Positions 55,176 through 63,990 of a stretch of DNA of 64,000 bases are shown piece after piece. The number at the start of each line of letters is the position of its first letter. Positions within the stretch are counted from its first letter, which is position 1. The notes beneath the pieces were generated by a model that saw nothing but the letters and a program-made list of their open reading frames with translations, was not told the DNA's origin and searched no databases. The position numbers and the translations under genes were made by a program. The DNA is from Flavobacteriaceae bacterium. Its GTDB lineage: Bacteria; Bacteroidota; Bacteroidia; Flavobacteriales; Flavobacteriaceae. The DNA is taken from positions 1 through 64,000 of the forward strand of contig CANGTQ010000014.1 of NCBI GenBank assembly GCA_947456955.1. Direction: 5' to 3'.

Positions 55176-57947
55176 ATGTCAAAACCAACGTTTCTCAACC
55201 AACTTGCTCAAGAAGTTTTAAAAAGCAATTCCAATACTTTATCGGAACTAACCATTGTTTTACCCAACAAAAGAGCAAAAGTGTTTTTGCTTGAAGAATT
55301 AAAATTGTTGGTTCTCAATAATGTCTTTGCCCCAGAAATAATCAGTATAGAAGAGTTTATCCAGGAAATTTCGGGTATTCGTTCTGTTGATAGTGTCGAA
55401 CTGTTATTTGAGTTTTATGAAGTATATCTCGCTATAACTGATAAAGACAAACAAGAATCTTTTGAAAATTTTGCTAATTGGGCAAAAACTTTACTACAAG
55501 ATTTTAATGAAATAGATAGATATCTTCTAGAACCAAATAAGATTTTAAAATATCTCGAAGATATCAAAGAAATAGAACACTGGTCAGTTGATGTCGATAA
55601 AAGAACAAATTTGATAGAAAAGCATATGCTTTTTTGGAAAAAACTACCGGAATATTACCATTCGTTATATCAGTATTTAGTAAATAAAGGAATTGGTTAT
55701 CAAGGATTAATTTATAGAGAAGCTGTTGAAAATCTTAATCATTTCTCCGAAAATAATAACGATAAACATTTTGTTTTTGCAGGCTTCAACGCTCTCAATC
55801 AAGCCGAAGAAAAAATTATTCAGCATCTTTTAGCGCTAGATGTAGCCAAAATTTATTGGGATATAGACGAAACTTTACTCAATGATACATTCCATGACGC
55901 CGGACATTTTCAACGAAAGTTTAAGTCAGAATGGAATTATTATAAAACACATCCTTATGAATGGATCTCGAATGATTTTAAGACCGAAAAGAACATTCAT
56001 GTTATTGCTACTTCAAAAGCTATTGGACAAGCTAAAATAGTAGGTAGTATTGTTGAAAAACATATAGAAAAAGGGAATCTTCAAAATGTGGCGTTAGTGC
56101 TTGGAGAAGAAAGCTTGCTACTACCAATGTTATATTCGTTGCCGGCTAATGTTGATACCCTTAATATTACTATGGGTTTTTCAAGCAAAAATAATCCGGC
56201 ACAACTGCTGCTTGCTAAATTGTTCAAATTACACACCAATGCTTTAACCAGAAATCCATCAGGTTATGTCATGTATTACAAAGATGTTCTCGATGTTCTG
56301 ACGCATCCATTGGTTGAACCTTATGTAAATGCAAATGAATTGGTTTCTATAATTAACAAAAACAATTATTCATTCATTACCAATAAAAAGCTTTTAGAGC
56401 TTTACAGCAAAGAAAATGAGTTGTTTTATTTATTATTCCAAAAGTGGAATGCTGATTCGGTAACTGTTTTAGAAAAAATTGCTCAAATTCTGCTTAAAAT
56501 CAAAAGCAATCTCGATTATGAAAACGATGAAGAAAAGATAACGAATGCTTTTGTGTATTCTATTTTTAAAGTCATTAACAAAATGATTTCCTATTTTTCG
56601 GTACATCCTTCCATAAATGATATGAAAACGTTACAAGCTATTTATAAGCAAGTCATTGATGTAGCTGAAGTTTCTTTTGAAGGGGAGCCATTGAGTGGTT
56701 TGCAGATTATGGGTGTTTTAGAAAGCCGTGTATTAGATTTTGAAACCGTAATTATCACATCAGTAAATGAAGGCAAATTCCCGGCAGGGAAATCCACCAA
56801 CTCTTTTATTCCTTATGATGTAAAGTTGCAATACGGTTTACCTACTTACAAAGAAAAAGATGCCATTTATACTTATCATTTTTATCATTTGTTACAAAGA
56901 GCGACAAACGTTTATTTAATTTATAATTCCGATAGTCAAGGTTTTGATGCTGGTGAAAAAAGTCGTTTTATAACGCAATTGGAAATTGAAAAGCAAACCA
57001 ATCACAATCTAACTTTTCAATATTATAATCCGGATGTACCAAATATTGCATATCAACCGATTGCTATACCAAAAACTGAGAGCGTGATGACCCGATTGCA
57101 CGAAATTGCCTCAAAAGGATTTTCACCTTCATCTTTGACCACTTATATTCGCAACCCAATTCAATTTTATTTTCAAAGGGTGTTATGCATTTCAGAAACA
57201 GATGAGGTAGAAGAAAATATTGCTGTTAATACTTTAGGAACCATTATTCACGGCACATTAGAAGAATTGTATAAACCAACTATTGGACGTCTTTTAACTA
57301 AAGAAGATATCAAAATGTGCATTTCTAAAATTGACGAAGAAGTTTTAAATCAATTTAAAGAAGTCTATAAAGAGGGTGAAATCAAAAAAGGAAGAAACCT
57401 GTTAGCCTTTGAAGTTGCAAAGCGAAATGTGCTGAACTTTCTAAAAACAGAATTAGAAGCTATTGAAAATGGAGATGAAATTCAAATAGTTTCTCTCGAA
57501 ACAACTTATGAAAGAGTATTAACCGATGTTCGTTTGCCTTTTCCGGTGCTGATAAAAGGAAATGTCGACAGAATCGAATACCGAAGTAAAAAAGGAGAGA
57601 AAAGGAAAATCAGAATCATCGATTACAAAACGGGTAAAGTTGACAAGAACAATGTTATTTTAAAAGACTGGAACGGTCTAACTAATGACATAAAAAACGA
57701 CAAAATAATACAAGTTTTGGCCTATGCTTTTATGTATGAAGAGCAAACCAAAGGGCAAGAAATGGAAGCGGGAATTATATCTTTTAAAAACTTAAAATCC
57801 GGATTTTTACCTTTTCAGTTTAAACAAGATAAAGATGTTATAGCAACAATTTCGGGCGAAATCATGGAAAACTATTTGGAACAGATTGTGATTTTATTAC
57901 AGGAAATTTTGAATAAAGACGTTCCTTTTGAAGAGAAAATAAATTAG
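55176..57947 (+). CDS. AddB-like PD-(D/E)XK nuclease, partner of the AddA-like helicase
   Basis: A 923-residue protein with an inactivated-helicase-like N-terminal part (LTIVLPNKRAKVFLLEELK; PEIISIEEFI; VFAGFNALNQAEEKII; LGEESLLLPMLYSLP) and a C-terminal nuclease domain (FSPSSLTTYIRNPIQFYFQRVL, LGTIIHGTLEELY, IIDYKTGKVD with Asp816 and Lys818). This is the AddB layout; the cysteines that hold an iron-sulfur cluster in Firmicutes AddB are not evident. Together with the AddA-like protein it should resect double-strand breaks. It starts 12 bp after the ompA terminator, and no clear separate promoter is seen. Confidence 0.88.
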   Translation: MSKPTFLNQLAQEVLKSNSNTLSELTIVLPNKRAKVFLLEELKLLVLNNVFAPEIISIEEFIQEISGIRSVDSVELLFEFYEVYLAITDKDKQESFENFANWAKTLLQDFNEIDRYLLEPNKILKYLEDIKEIEHWSVDVDKRTNLIEKHMLFWKKLPEYYHSLYQYLVNKGIGYQGLIYREAVENLNHFSENNNDKHFVFAGFNALNQAEEKIIQHLLALDVAKIYWDIDETLLNDTFHDAGHFQRKFKSEWNYYKTHPYEWISNDFKTEKNIHVIATSKAIGQAKIVGSIVEKHIEKGNLQNVALVLGEESLLLPMLYSLPANVDTLNITMGFSSKNNPAQLLLAKLFKLHTNALTRNPSGYVMYYKDVLDVLTHPLVEPYVNANELVSIINKNNYSFITNKKLLELYSKENELFYLLFQKWNADSVTVLEKIAQILLKIKSNLDYENDEEKITNAFVYSIFKVINKMISYFSVHPSINDMKTLQAIYKQVIDVAEVSFEGEPLSGLQIMGVLESRVLDFETVIITSVNEGKFPAGKSTNSFIPYDVKLQYGLPTYKEKDAIYTYHFYHLLQRATNVYLIYNSDSQGFDAGEKSRFITQLEIEKQTNHNLTFQYYNPDVPNIAYQPIAIPKTESVMTRLHEIASKGFSPSSLTTYIRNPIQFYFQRVLCISETDEVEENIAVNTLGTIIHGTLEELYKPTIGRLLTKEDIKMCISKIDEEVLNQFKEVYKEGEIKKGRNLLAFEVAKRNVLNFLKTELEAIENGDEIQIVSLETTYERVLTDVRLPFPVLIKGNVDRIEYRSKKGEKRKIRIIDYKTGKVDKNNVILKDWNGLTNDIKNDKIIQVLAYAFMYEEQTKGQEMEAGIISFKNLKSGFLPFQFKQDKDVIATISGEIMENYLEQIVILLQEILNKDVPFEEKIN

Positions 57948-57948
57948 A

Positions 57949-58004
57949 ACACAGATTTCACAAATTAGCACAAATTCATCTGAGCTAATTTGTGAAATTT
58001 GTGT
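57949..58004. terminator. Bidirectional terminator-like inverted repeat between addB-like and hydrolase genes
   Basis: ACACAGATTTCACAAATTAGC pairs with GCTAATTTGTGAAATTTGTGT, one mismatch in 21, with a 14-nt loop. It fills the whole gap between the two convergent stop codons. Confidence 0.7.
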
Positions 58005-58787
58005 TTATATCTTCTTCAAAAATTCAAGCAATACTATTTTCAACTCCTTTTCGTTTTCAATGTGCGACATATGACCATCAGGAAAAGTGGTGAGTTCCAC
58101 TTTAGTTTCTTCAATCTGATCTATAGTGTCATCGTAAATCAAAACACCATCTTTTTCCCCTAAAACCAACTGAATCGGATAAGGTGCAAAATGCAATAAC
58201 ACTTCTCGGTCTTTTCTGATTTTCATCCCTTCGAGCGAAGCGACAATTCCCTGCAAAGGTGTTTTTAATGCTTGGAGTTTTACTTTTTCTATTTCTTTGG
58301 CCAATACTTCACGATTGTCTTCGCTGAATAAATTAGTAATCGAAATTCGTACAAAGTTGGTGTAGTTTTGTTTTACCGCTTTAATCGCCCTGTCTCGATT
58401 AATTTTCCGTTCATCACTATCAGCTCTTGAGGTTGAGTTCAATAGGAATACTCCTTTGACGTTATCAGGATATAATTCGGCGAAAGCCAAAGCCACATAA
58501 CCGCCCATTGAGTGTCCAACTAAAACTATTTTTCTAATTCGGAGAGAAATCAAAACGGCAAAAATCATATCAGCCTGATCTTCCATTGTATGAACATATC
58601 CAAGGCATTCTGTTTCTCCGTGACCTAATAGATCGATTGTGATTACGCGATGGTTTTTAGAGAGTGCTGAGACGTACTTATCCCACATGGTTTTGTTTTC
58701 CAAAAAACCGTGTAATAACACCACAGCCATACCTTTCCCGTCGTCGGTAAATGAGATTTTGGTGTTTTTGTAAATGATTTGGTTCAA
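58005..58787 (-). CDS. Alpha/beta hydrolase
   Basis: A 260-residue cytoplasmic hydrolase with VVLLHGFLENKTMWDKYV (oxyanion loop), the nucleophile Ser93 in VGHSMGG, acid Asp213 (LGEKDG) and base His242 (GHMSHIENE). It resembles the MenH/BioH-like esterases, but the substrate is unknown. It is a single gene converging on the addB-like gene; CAAAAATA at 58813-58820 (minus TATTTTTG) is a likely -7 box. Confidence 0.9.
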   Translation of the reverse strand: MNQIIYKNTKISFTDDGKGMAVVLLHGFLENKTMWDKYVSALSKNHRVITIDLLGHGETECLGYVHTMEDQADMIFAVLISLRIRKIVLVGHSMGGYVALAFAELYPDNVKGVFLLNSTSRADSDERKINRDRAIKAVKQNYTNFVRISITNLFSEDNREVLAKEIEKVKLQALKTPLQGIVASLEGMKIRKDREVLLHFAPYPIQLVLGEKDGVLIYDDTIDQIEETKVELTTFPDGHMSHIENEKELKIVLLEFLKKI

Positions 58788-58812
58788 GTTACAATTTTTA
58801 GGTTTCGAATTT

Positions 58813-58820
58813 CAAAAATA
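58813..58820 (-). promoter_or_regulatory. -7 promoter element of the alpha/beta hydrolase gene
   Basis: Minus-strand TATTTTTG, a TAnnTTTG match 25 bp before the ATG; no -33 TTG. Confidence 0.45.
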
Positions 58821-59043
58821 GCATTTAGCTATGAATGCACGAATGATTGTTGATGTTTTCTTTTTTGCCACTATCATTGTCATTCCGATTGAAATGAGGA
58901 ATCTCATAATAGTTGTTGTGATTCCTCCTTTGTCGGAATTTCGACCTTTTGGGAGACTCAAGCGATAGCGAACAGATGAAGTAAATCAAATAAATATTAT
59001 AGGTTATAAAACGTTTTCTTTTTCAGTATGACAATTTAGTGGT
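58821..59043. other. Intergenic region with a structured repeat-like segment
   Basis: No gene is visible between the hydrolase and lepA (350 bp in all). Within it, ATTCCG (58882-58887) and GGAATCTCA (58898-58906) pair with TGTGATTCC (58917-58925) and CGGAAT (58934-58939), forming a long imperfect hairpin. The words GTCATTCCG and GGAATCTC resemble dispersed intergenic repeats. The rest is plain AT-rich sequence. Confidence 0.6.
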
Positions 59044-59080
59044 AACAAAAAACCCAACAACTTCCGTCATTGGGTTTGTC
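59044..59080 (-). terminator. Intrinsic terminator of lepA
   Basis: Minus-strand stem AAACCCAA / TTGGGTTT with a loop of about 12 nt and a T run (TTTTTTGTT). Confidence 0.8.
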
Positions 59081-59137
59081 TATTATTTATCCGTCTATTT
59101 TCTTTATTCTTATACACCTTTTTTGGGTTAGGGGGCT

Positions 59138-60934
59138 TTAATCATTCAATTTCAAAACTGCCATAAACGCTTCTTGCGGAATTTCTACATTTCCTACCAA
59201 ACGCATTCGTTTCTTCCCTTTTTTCTGTTTTTCCAATAGTTTACGCTTTCTCGAAATATCTCCACCATAACATTTAGCAGTTACATCTTTTCGCAACGCT
59301 TTTATGGTTTCACGCGCAATTATTTTAGCGCCAATCGCCGCCTGAATTGGAATGTCAAACTGTTGTCTTGGGATTAATTCCCGCAACTTCTCACACATTT
59401 TTTTACCAATGTTATAAGCGTTACTTTCATGAATCAATGCCGAAAGGGCATCCACTGATTGAGCGTTTAATAAAACATCTAATTTTACTAATTTTGACGC
59501 TCGCATGCCAATTGGAGAATAGTCAAATGAAGCATATCCCTTAGAAACAGTTTTTAATCTATCATAAAAATCGAAAACTATCTCTGCTAAGGGCATATCA
59601 AAATTCAATTCAACCCTTTCGGTAGTTAGATACGTTTGATTCGTAATAACACCACGTTTTTCAATGCATAAACTCATTACATTTCCGACATAATCGGATT
59701 TAGTAATGATAGTTGCTTTTATAAAAGGCTCTTCAACTCTGTCTAATCTTGAAGGTTCCGGTAAATCGGATGGATTGTTTACAACAAAACCAGTTTCGGG
59801 ATCTTTTTTGGTATATGCCAAATAAGAAACGTTGGGTACAGTTGTAATTACAGTCATATCGTATTCCCGCTCCAAACGTTCCTGAATAATTTCCAAATGC
59901 AACATTCCTAAGAATCCGCAACGGAACCCAAATCCTAAGGCAGCCGAACTTTCAGGTGAAAACACTAAACTGGCATCATTCAATTGCAATTTTTCCATCG
60001 ACGCACGCAAATCCTCGTAATCTTCAGTATCTACAGGATAAATTCCGGCGAAAACCATTGGTTTTACATCTTCAAATCCCGTAATCATATTCGTTGTTGG
60101 CGTTTTTGCATCCGTTAAGGTATCACCAACTTTTACTTCTTTTGCTTCTTTAATTCCGGAAATCAAATACCCAACATCGCCGGTAGAAATTACATCTTTT
60201 GGCACTTGATTTAACTTCAAAGTACCAACTTCATCAGCAAAATATTCATTGCCCGTTGCCATGAATTTGATTTTCTGCCCTTTTCTGATTTCGCCATTTT
60301 TCACACGGAAAATAACTTCAATTCCACGAAACGGATTGTAATGCGAATCGAAAATCAAAGCTTGAAGAGGTTCATCTTTATTTCCTTTTGGAGCAGGAAT
60401 TTTTTCTATTATAGCTGCCAGAATATTCTCCACACCAAAACCGGTTTTACCAGAAGCGTGAATAATTTCTTCCATTTTGCAACCTAATAAATCAATAATA
60501 TCGTCGCTAACTTCTTCCGGATTCGCGCTTGGCAAATCCACTTTATTCAATACAGGAATGATTTCCAGGTCATTTTCTAAAGCCAAATACAAATTAGAAA
60601 TCGTTTGTGCTTGAATACTTTGTGCTGCGTCTACAATCAACAGCGCCCCTTCACAAGCAGCAATAGAACGGGAAACTTCATATGAAAAATCTACGTGTCC
60701 CGGTGTATCAATAAGATTCAGAATATAATTTTCACCTTTGTATTTATATTCCATTTGGATGGCGTGACTCTTAATCGTAATTCCACGTTCGCGCTCCAAA
60801 TCCATATTATCAAGCAACTGCGCTTTTTCTTCACGAGCTGTTACGGTTTGTGTAGCACCAAGTAATCGGTCTGCAAGTGTACTTTTTCCGTGGTCAATAT
60901 GCGCAATAATGCAAAAATTTCTAATGTTCTTCAT
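59138..60934 (-). CDS. lepA: Elongation factor 4 (LepA)
   Basis: Ribosome-binding GTPase that back-translocates or aids initiation and subunit maturation. From [25 protein letters not shown] (G1 at residues 11-19) the protein is 598 residues, the usual LepA length, with the G domain ([18 protein letters not shown]), EF-G-like domains III and V and the LepA-specific C-terminal domain ([36 protein letters not shown]). An in-frame extension of 25 codons upstream would run across the promoter TATATTTG and is rejected. Confidence 0.97.
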   Translation of the reverse strand: MKNIRNFCIIAHIDHGKSTLADRLLGATQTVTAREEKAQLLDNMDLERERGITIKSHAIQMEYKYKGENYILNLIDTPGHVDFSYEVSRSIAACEGALLIVDAAQSIQAQTISNLYLALENDLEIIPVLNKVDLPSANPEEVSDDIIDLLGCKMEEIIHASGKTGFGVENILAAIIEKIPAPKGNKDEPLQALIFDSHYNPFRGIEVIFRVKNGEIRKGQKIKFMATGNEYFADEVGTLKLNQVPKDVISTGDVGYLISGIKEAKEVKVGDTLTDAKTPTTNMITGFEDVKPMVFAGIYPVDTEDYEDLRASMEKLQLNDASLVFSPESSAALGFGFRCGFLGMLHLEIIQERLEREYDMTVITTVPNVSYLAYTKKDPETGFVVNNPSDLPEPSRLDRVEEPFIKATIITKSDYVGNVMSLCIEKRGVITNQTYLTTERVELNFDMPLAEIVFDFYDRLKTVSKGYASFDYSPIGMRASKLVKLDVLLNAQSVDALSALIHESNAYNIGKKMCEKLRELIPRQQFDIPIQAAIGAKIIARETIKALRKDVTAKCYGGDISRKRKLLEKQKKGKKRMRLVGNVEIPQEAFMAVLKLND

Positions 60935-60960
60935 CTTCGTAAATCTGTCAATTTCGTGTA

Positions 60961-60990
60961 AAATGCGCTCGCATTTAGTCGGCAAATATA
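60961..60990 (-). promoter_or_regulatory. Promoter element and leader palindrome of lepA
   Basis: Minus-strand TATATTTG (60983-60990) is an exact -7 match. Just after the expected start site lies the inverted repeat AAATGCG-AG-CGCATTT (60961-60976), which could be an operator or a leader hairpin. Confidence 0.5.
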
Positions 60991-61018
60991 AGGCAAAGTT
61001 TTGAAACATATCCCTATT

Positions 61019-61076
61019 AAACCATTAAGCAATTAAGAAAGTTAAGACTTAATGCACCTTAATCCCTTAATGGTTA
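61019..61076. repeat. AACCATTAAG-type palindromic repeat, copy 1, between lepA and dusB promoters
   Basis: AACCATTAAG (61020-61029) pairs with CTTAATGGTT (61066-61075), with inner ATTAAG / CTTAAT pairing. The same element occurs twice downstream of dusB. Here it sits between divergent promoters, so it is not simply a terminator. Confidence 0.8.
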
Positions 61077-61099
61077 AAAAAATTGAATTTTAATTTTTC

Positions 61100-61107
61100 T
61101 ATCTTTG
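61100..61107 (+). promoter_or_regulatory. -7 promoter element of dusB
   Basis: TATCTTTG matches TAnnTTTG; its final TTG is in frame with dusB and is not the start. The ATG at 61123 follows 15 bp later. Confidence 0.55.
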
Positions 61108-61122
61108 CCCAAAATTAATAGT

Positions 61123-62115
61123 ATGCCAAAAATAGGCAACATCATATTACCAGAATTTCCTTTACTACTTGCCCCTATGGAAGACGTTAGCGACCCTCCG
61201 TTTCGCAGGTTGTGTAAGTTACATGGTGCCGATTTGATGTACTCTGAATTCATTTCTTCCGAAGGATTGATTCGTGATGCGATAAAAAGCAAAATGAAGT
61301 TGGATATTTTTGATTACGAAAGACCGGTTGGAATCCAAATTTTTGGAGGTGATGAAGAAGCTATGGAAATGTCATCTAGGATTGTTGATGCCGTTCGTCC
61401 TGATTTGGTAGATATTAATTTTGGTTGCCCCGTAAAAAAAGTAGTGTGCAAAGGCGCTGGAGCTGGTGTTTTGAAAGATGTTGATTTGATGGTTCGTTTG
61501 ACTAAAGCGGTGATTAAAGGAACCAATCTCCCAGTAACGGTAAAAACAAGATTAGGTTGGGACGAAAATTCCATTAATATTGATGAGGTTGCTGAAAGGT
61601 TACAGGATATTGGCGTGCAAGCTTTGACGGTTCATGCCAGAACCCGTGCTCAAATGTATAAAGGAAGTGCAGACTGGACGCATATTGCCCGAGTGAAAAA
61701 CAATCCCAGAATTACCATGCCGATTTTCGGTAATGGTGATATTGATTCTCCTGAAAAAGCATTGGAATATAAGAATAAATTCGGTTTAGACGGGATGATG
61801 ATTGGTCGCGCTGCGATTGGTTATCCATGGATTTTTAACGAAATCAAGCATTACTTCAAAACGGGGGAACATTTGGCACAACCAACTATGATTGACCGAG
61901 TGGAAGCAGCACGAAATCACTTAACCTGGTCCATGGATTGGAAAGGAGAACGCGTTGGAATTGTAGAAATGCGCCGTCATTACACGAATTACTTTAAAGG
62001 TGTTTCCAACTTCAAAGAACACCGATTAAAATTGGTTACATTAGAAAACGCTGAATGTTTGTTCAAAGCTTTGGATGAAATTCAGGAAGTTTATGCGGAT
62101 TATCAATTTGTTTAA
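61123..62115 (+). CDS. dusB: tRNA-dihydrouridine synthase, DusB type
   Basis: FMN enzyme that reduces uridines in the tRNA D-loop. The 330-residue protein has the TIM-barrel start LPEFPLLLAPMEDVSDPPFR, the catalytic Cys109 in KKVVCKGAGAGVLKD, VTVKTRLGWD, LTVHARTRAQMYKGSADW, FGNGDIDSPEKAL and the C-terminal helical RNA-binding domain. The start at 61123 replaces a TTG that belongs to the promoter. Its last codon and stop (GTTTAA) form the beginning of the first 136-bp tandem repeat unit. Confidence 0.94.
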   Translation: MPKIGNIILPEFPLLLAPMEDVSDPPFRRLCKLHGADLMYSEFISSEGLIRDAIKSKMKLDIFDYERPVGIQIFGGDEEAMEMSSRIVDAVRPDLVDINFGCPVKKVVCKGAGAGVLKDVDLMVRLTKAVIKGTNLPVTVKTRLGWDENSINIDEVAERLQDIGVQALTVHARTRAQMYKGSADWTHIARVKNNPRITMPIFGNGDIDSPEKALEYKNKFGLDGMMIGRAAIGYPWIFNEIKHYFKTGEHLAQPTMIDRVEAARNHLTWSMDWKGERVGIVEMRRHYTNYFKGVSNFKEHRLKLVTLENAECLFKALDEIQEVYADYQFV

Positions 62116-62389
62116 TCTGCCTAACACTAAAACTTATTTAAAACCATTAATAGATTTAAGAAAATTAAGTCCGAGAATTAATGCTTAATGAACCTTAATT
62201 TCTTAATGGTTTATTTTTTTACCATATAAGGAATATAAGTATTATGTTTAATCCACCAAAAACTAAAACTTATTTAAAAACCATTAAGGGATTAAGAAAA
62301 TTAAGTTCGAGAATTAATGCTTGATGAACCTTAATTTCTTAATGGTTTATTTTTTTACCATATAAGGCAAATAAGTATTATGTTTAATC
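62110..62389. repeat. Two tandem 136-bp units, each with an AACCATTAA-type palindrome
   Basis: Units start at 62110 and 62246 (each GTTTAATC) and a partial third start at 62382, an exact 136-bp period. Each holds AAACCATTAA (62141-62150; 62278-62287) pairing with TTAATGGTTT (62203-62212; 62339-62348), followed by TATTTTTTTACCATATAAGG. The units are about 92% alike. They separate convergent dusB and the LolC/E-type gene and can act as terminators, at least for dusB (T run on plus). Confidence 0.92.
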
Positions 62390-63583
62390 CAACAATTTTT
62401 TTGTCACTCGGCTACTCGCAATTAAACTAGATATAAAACCAAGCGCGACAATAGTTCCAAAAACAATCAGCACATTTTGAATGCTGAAAACCACTGGATA
62501 AGCTAAAGATTCCGTAATCATGACTAATTTGAAATGTTGTTGAATCAGCACTATAATTATCCCTAAAATCAATCCGATAATTCCGCCGATAATGGTCAGT
62601 AAACTACCTTGAAGCAAGAATATTTTCTTTAAATCTTTGACTTCTGAACCCAGATTAAAAAGCGTTTTCAGGTTGCTTTTCTTTTCCAAAATCATCATGA
62701 TCAAGGCGCCAATTAAATTGAATAATGCAATAATAATGACTAAGGTGAAGATAAGATAAACTGCAATATTTTCGGTATTTAACATCTTATATAATGTAGC
62801 ATTGAGTTGGGCTCTATTCTTTACTTCTACTTTATTTTGGAGAATAAGTTTAAGTTTCTCCATAATTTCGGCTTCGTTGGCATTGGGTTTCGTTTTAATT
62901 TCAACAGCCGAAATCTCATTGTGTTTGAATTCTAATAAGTCTTGAGCTAATGTCAAATCAGCAAAAACATATTTGCCATCTAAATCTTCACTTATAGCGT
63001 AAATCCCAACCGGAATAAGTACTGATTTATTGAATGCTTCTGCTTCACTTTCAATTATAGCCTTCCCTTTTCGTGGCACATAAACTTCAAAATCATTATT
63101 AAAGTCAAAAAGGCCAAGGGATAATTTTTGTGAAATCCCATAACCTACAACTACTTCGGCAGTCTTGTATCGAAGCCATTTCCCGTTAAAAAGATTTTTA
63201 GAAACCGCATTTATATTAGTGTAATTTACATCAACACCTTTCAAATAAGTAACCTGTTCTTTTCCGTCAAAAAAGAAAAGCACACGTTCTTCTACTACTT
63301 TACTATAAGAAGCAATACCTTCAATAGTGGCAATTTCTTTTTCTTGTTTCGGAGAAATAAAAAAAGTTTTCCCTTTAAGCGGATTAACTTTTAAATCGGG
63401 ATCAATACTATTGGAAAAAGACAAACTGAAATCGCGCAAGCCACTAAAAACGGAGAGAACGACAAATAATGCGAGTGTACCCACAATAATTCCAATCGAT
63501 GCAATACCTGTAATAATATTGATAGCATTGTTTTTACTTTTGCTAAAAAGATATCTTTTGGCTATGTAAAGTGAGAAGTTCAC
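62384..63583 (-). CDS. ABC transporter permease, LolC/LolE type
   Basis: Inner membrane permease of 399 residues with one N-terminal helix (NAINIITGIASIGIIVGTLALFVVLSVFSGL in part), a large periplasmic MacB-like domain (about 50-265) and three C-terminal helices of the FtsX fold (IFTLVIIIALFNLIGALIMMILEKKSNL in part). In the family LolC/E extracts lipoproteins from the inner membrane; a matching LolD ATPase is not in the window. It starts 2 bp after the rbfA stop, so the two are one operon. Confidence 0.9.
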   Translation of the reverse strand: MNFSLYIAKRYLFSKSKNNAINIITGIASIGIIVGTLALFVVLSVFSGLRDFSLSFSNSIDPDLKVNPLKGKTFFISPKQEKEIATIEGIASYSKVVEERVLFFFDGKEQVTYLKGVDVNYTNINAVSKNLFNGKWLRYKTAEVVVGYGISQKLSLGLFDFNNDFEVYVPRKGKAIIESEAEAFNKSVLIPVGIYAISEDLDGKYVFADLTLAQDLLEFKHNEISAVEIKTKPNANEAEIMEKLKLILQNKVEVKNRAQLNATLYKMLNTENIAVYLIFTLVIIIALFNLIGALIMMILEKKSNLKTLFNLGSEVKDLKKIFLLQGSLLTIIGGIIGLILGIIIVLIQQHFKLVMITESLAYPVVFSIQNVLIVFGTIVALGFISSLIASSRVTKKLLD

Positions 63584-63585
63584 TT

Positions 63586-63978
63586 TTAAAATTTTTTGCG
63601 TTTTTCTAGAAGGTCACGGTTTTCGATTGGATTTTCTTTTCCTGACAAAGCATTGTCAATCTTTTCGATATAATCCAAAGAGTCATCAATATAAAAAGAA
63701 AGGTTAGGCACCTTTCGCAACTGCAATTTTACACGTTGCGACAAATCATGCTTAATCAAAGGAGCATTGGTTTTTATAGCTTCAAGTAAATCCTTTGCTT
63801 TGTCTTGTGGGAAAACACTCAAATATACTTTGGCAATAGATAAATCAGTAGTTACAATTACTTTGGAAACCGAAATCACTAAGTTTGAGATTCCGTTTTT
63901 ACGTATTTCGCCTTGCAAAATATCTACCAAATCCTTTTGCAATACGCTGCCAATTTTCTTCTGTCTATTCGTTTCCAT
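63586..63978 (-). CDS. rbfA: Ribosome-binding factor A
   Basis: Small KH-domain protein that assists maturation of the 30S subunit and 16S rRNA 5' end. From METNRQKKIGSVLQKDLVDIL the protein is 130 residues, a usual length, with VISVSKVIVTTDLSIAKVYLSVFPQ and the closing LRKVPNLSFYIDDSLDYIEKID, both family signatures. An upstream in-frame TTG at 63993 lies beyond the promoter element and is rejected. The -7 box ends four bases before the ATG, so the mRNA is probably leaderless. Confidence 0.94.
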   Translation of the reverse strand: METNRQKKIGSVLQKDLVDILQGEIRKNGISNLVISVSKVIVTTDLSIAKVYLSVFPQDKAKDLLEAIKTNAPLIKHDLSQRVKLQLRKVPNLSFYIDDSLDYIEKIDNALSGKENPIENRDLLEKRKKF

Positions 63979-63982
63979 GGCG

Positions 63983-63990
63983 CAAAAATA
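63983..63990 (-). promoter_or_regulatory. -7 promoter element of rbfA, leaderless geometry
   Basis: Minus-strand TATTTTTG followed by CGCC and then ATG. The -33 box would lie beyond the window end. Confidence 0.5.

Noticed and set aside
60935..61009. 25-codon N-terminal extension of LepA
   Set aside because: It runs over the promoter element TATATTTG and the leader palindrome; LepA proteins start at the MKNIRNF segment.
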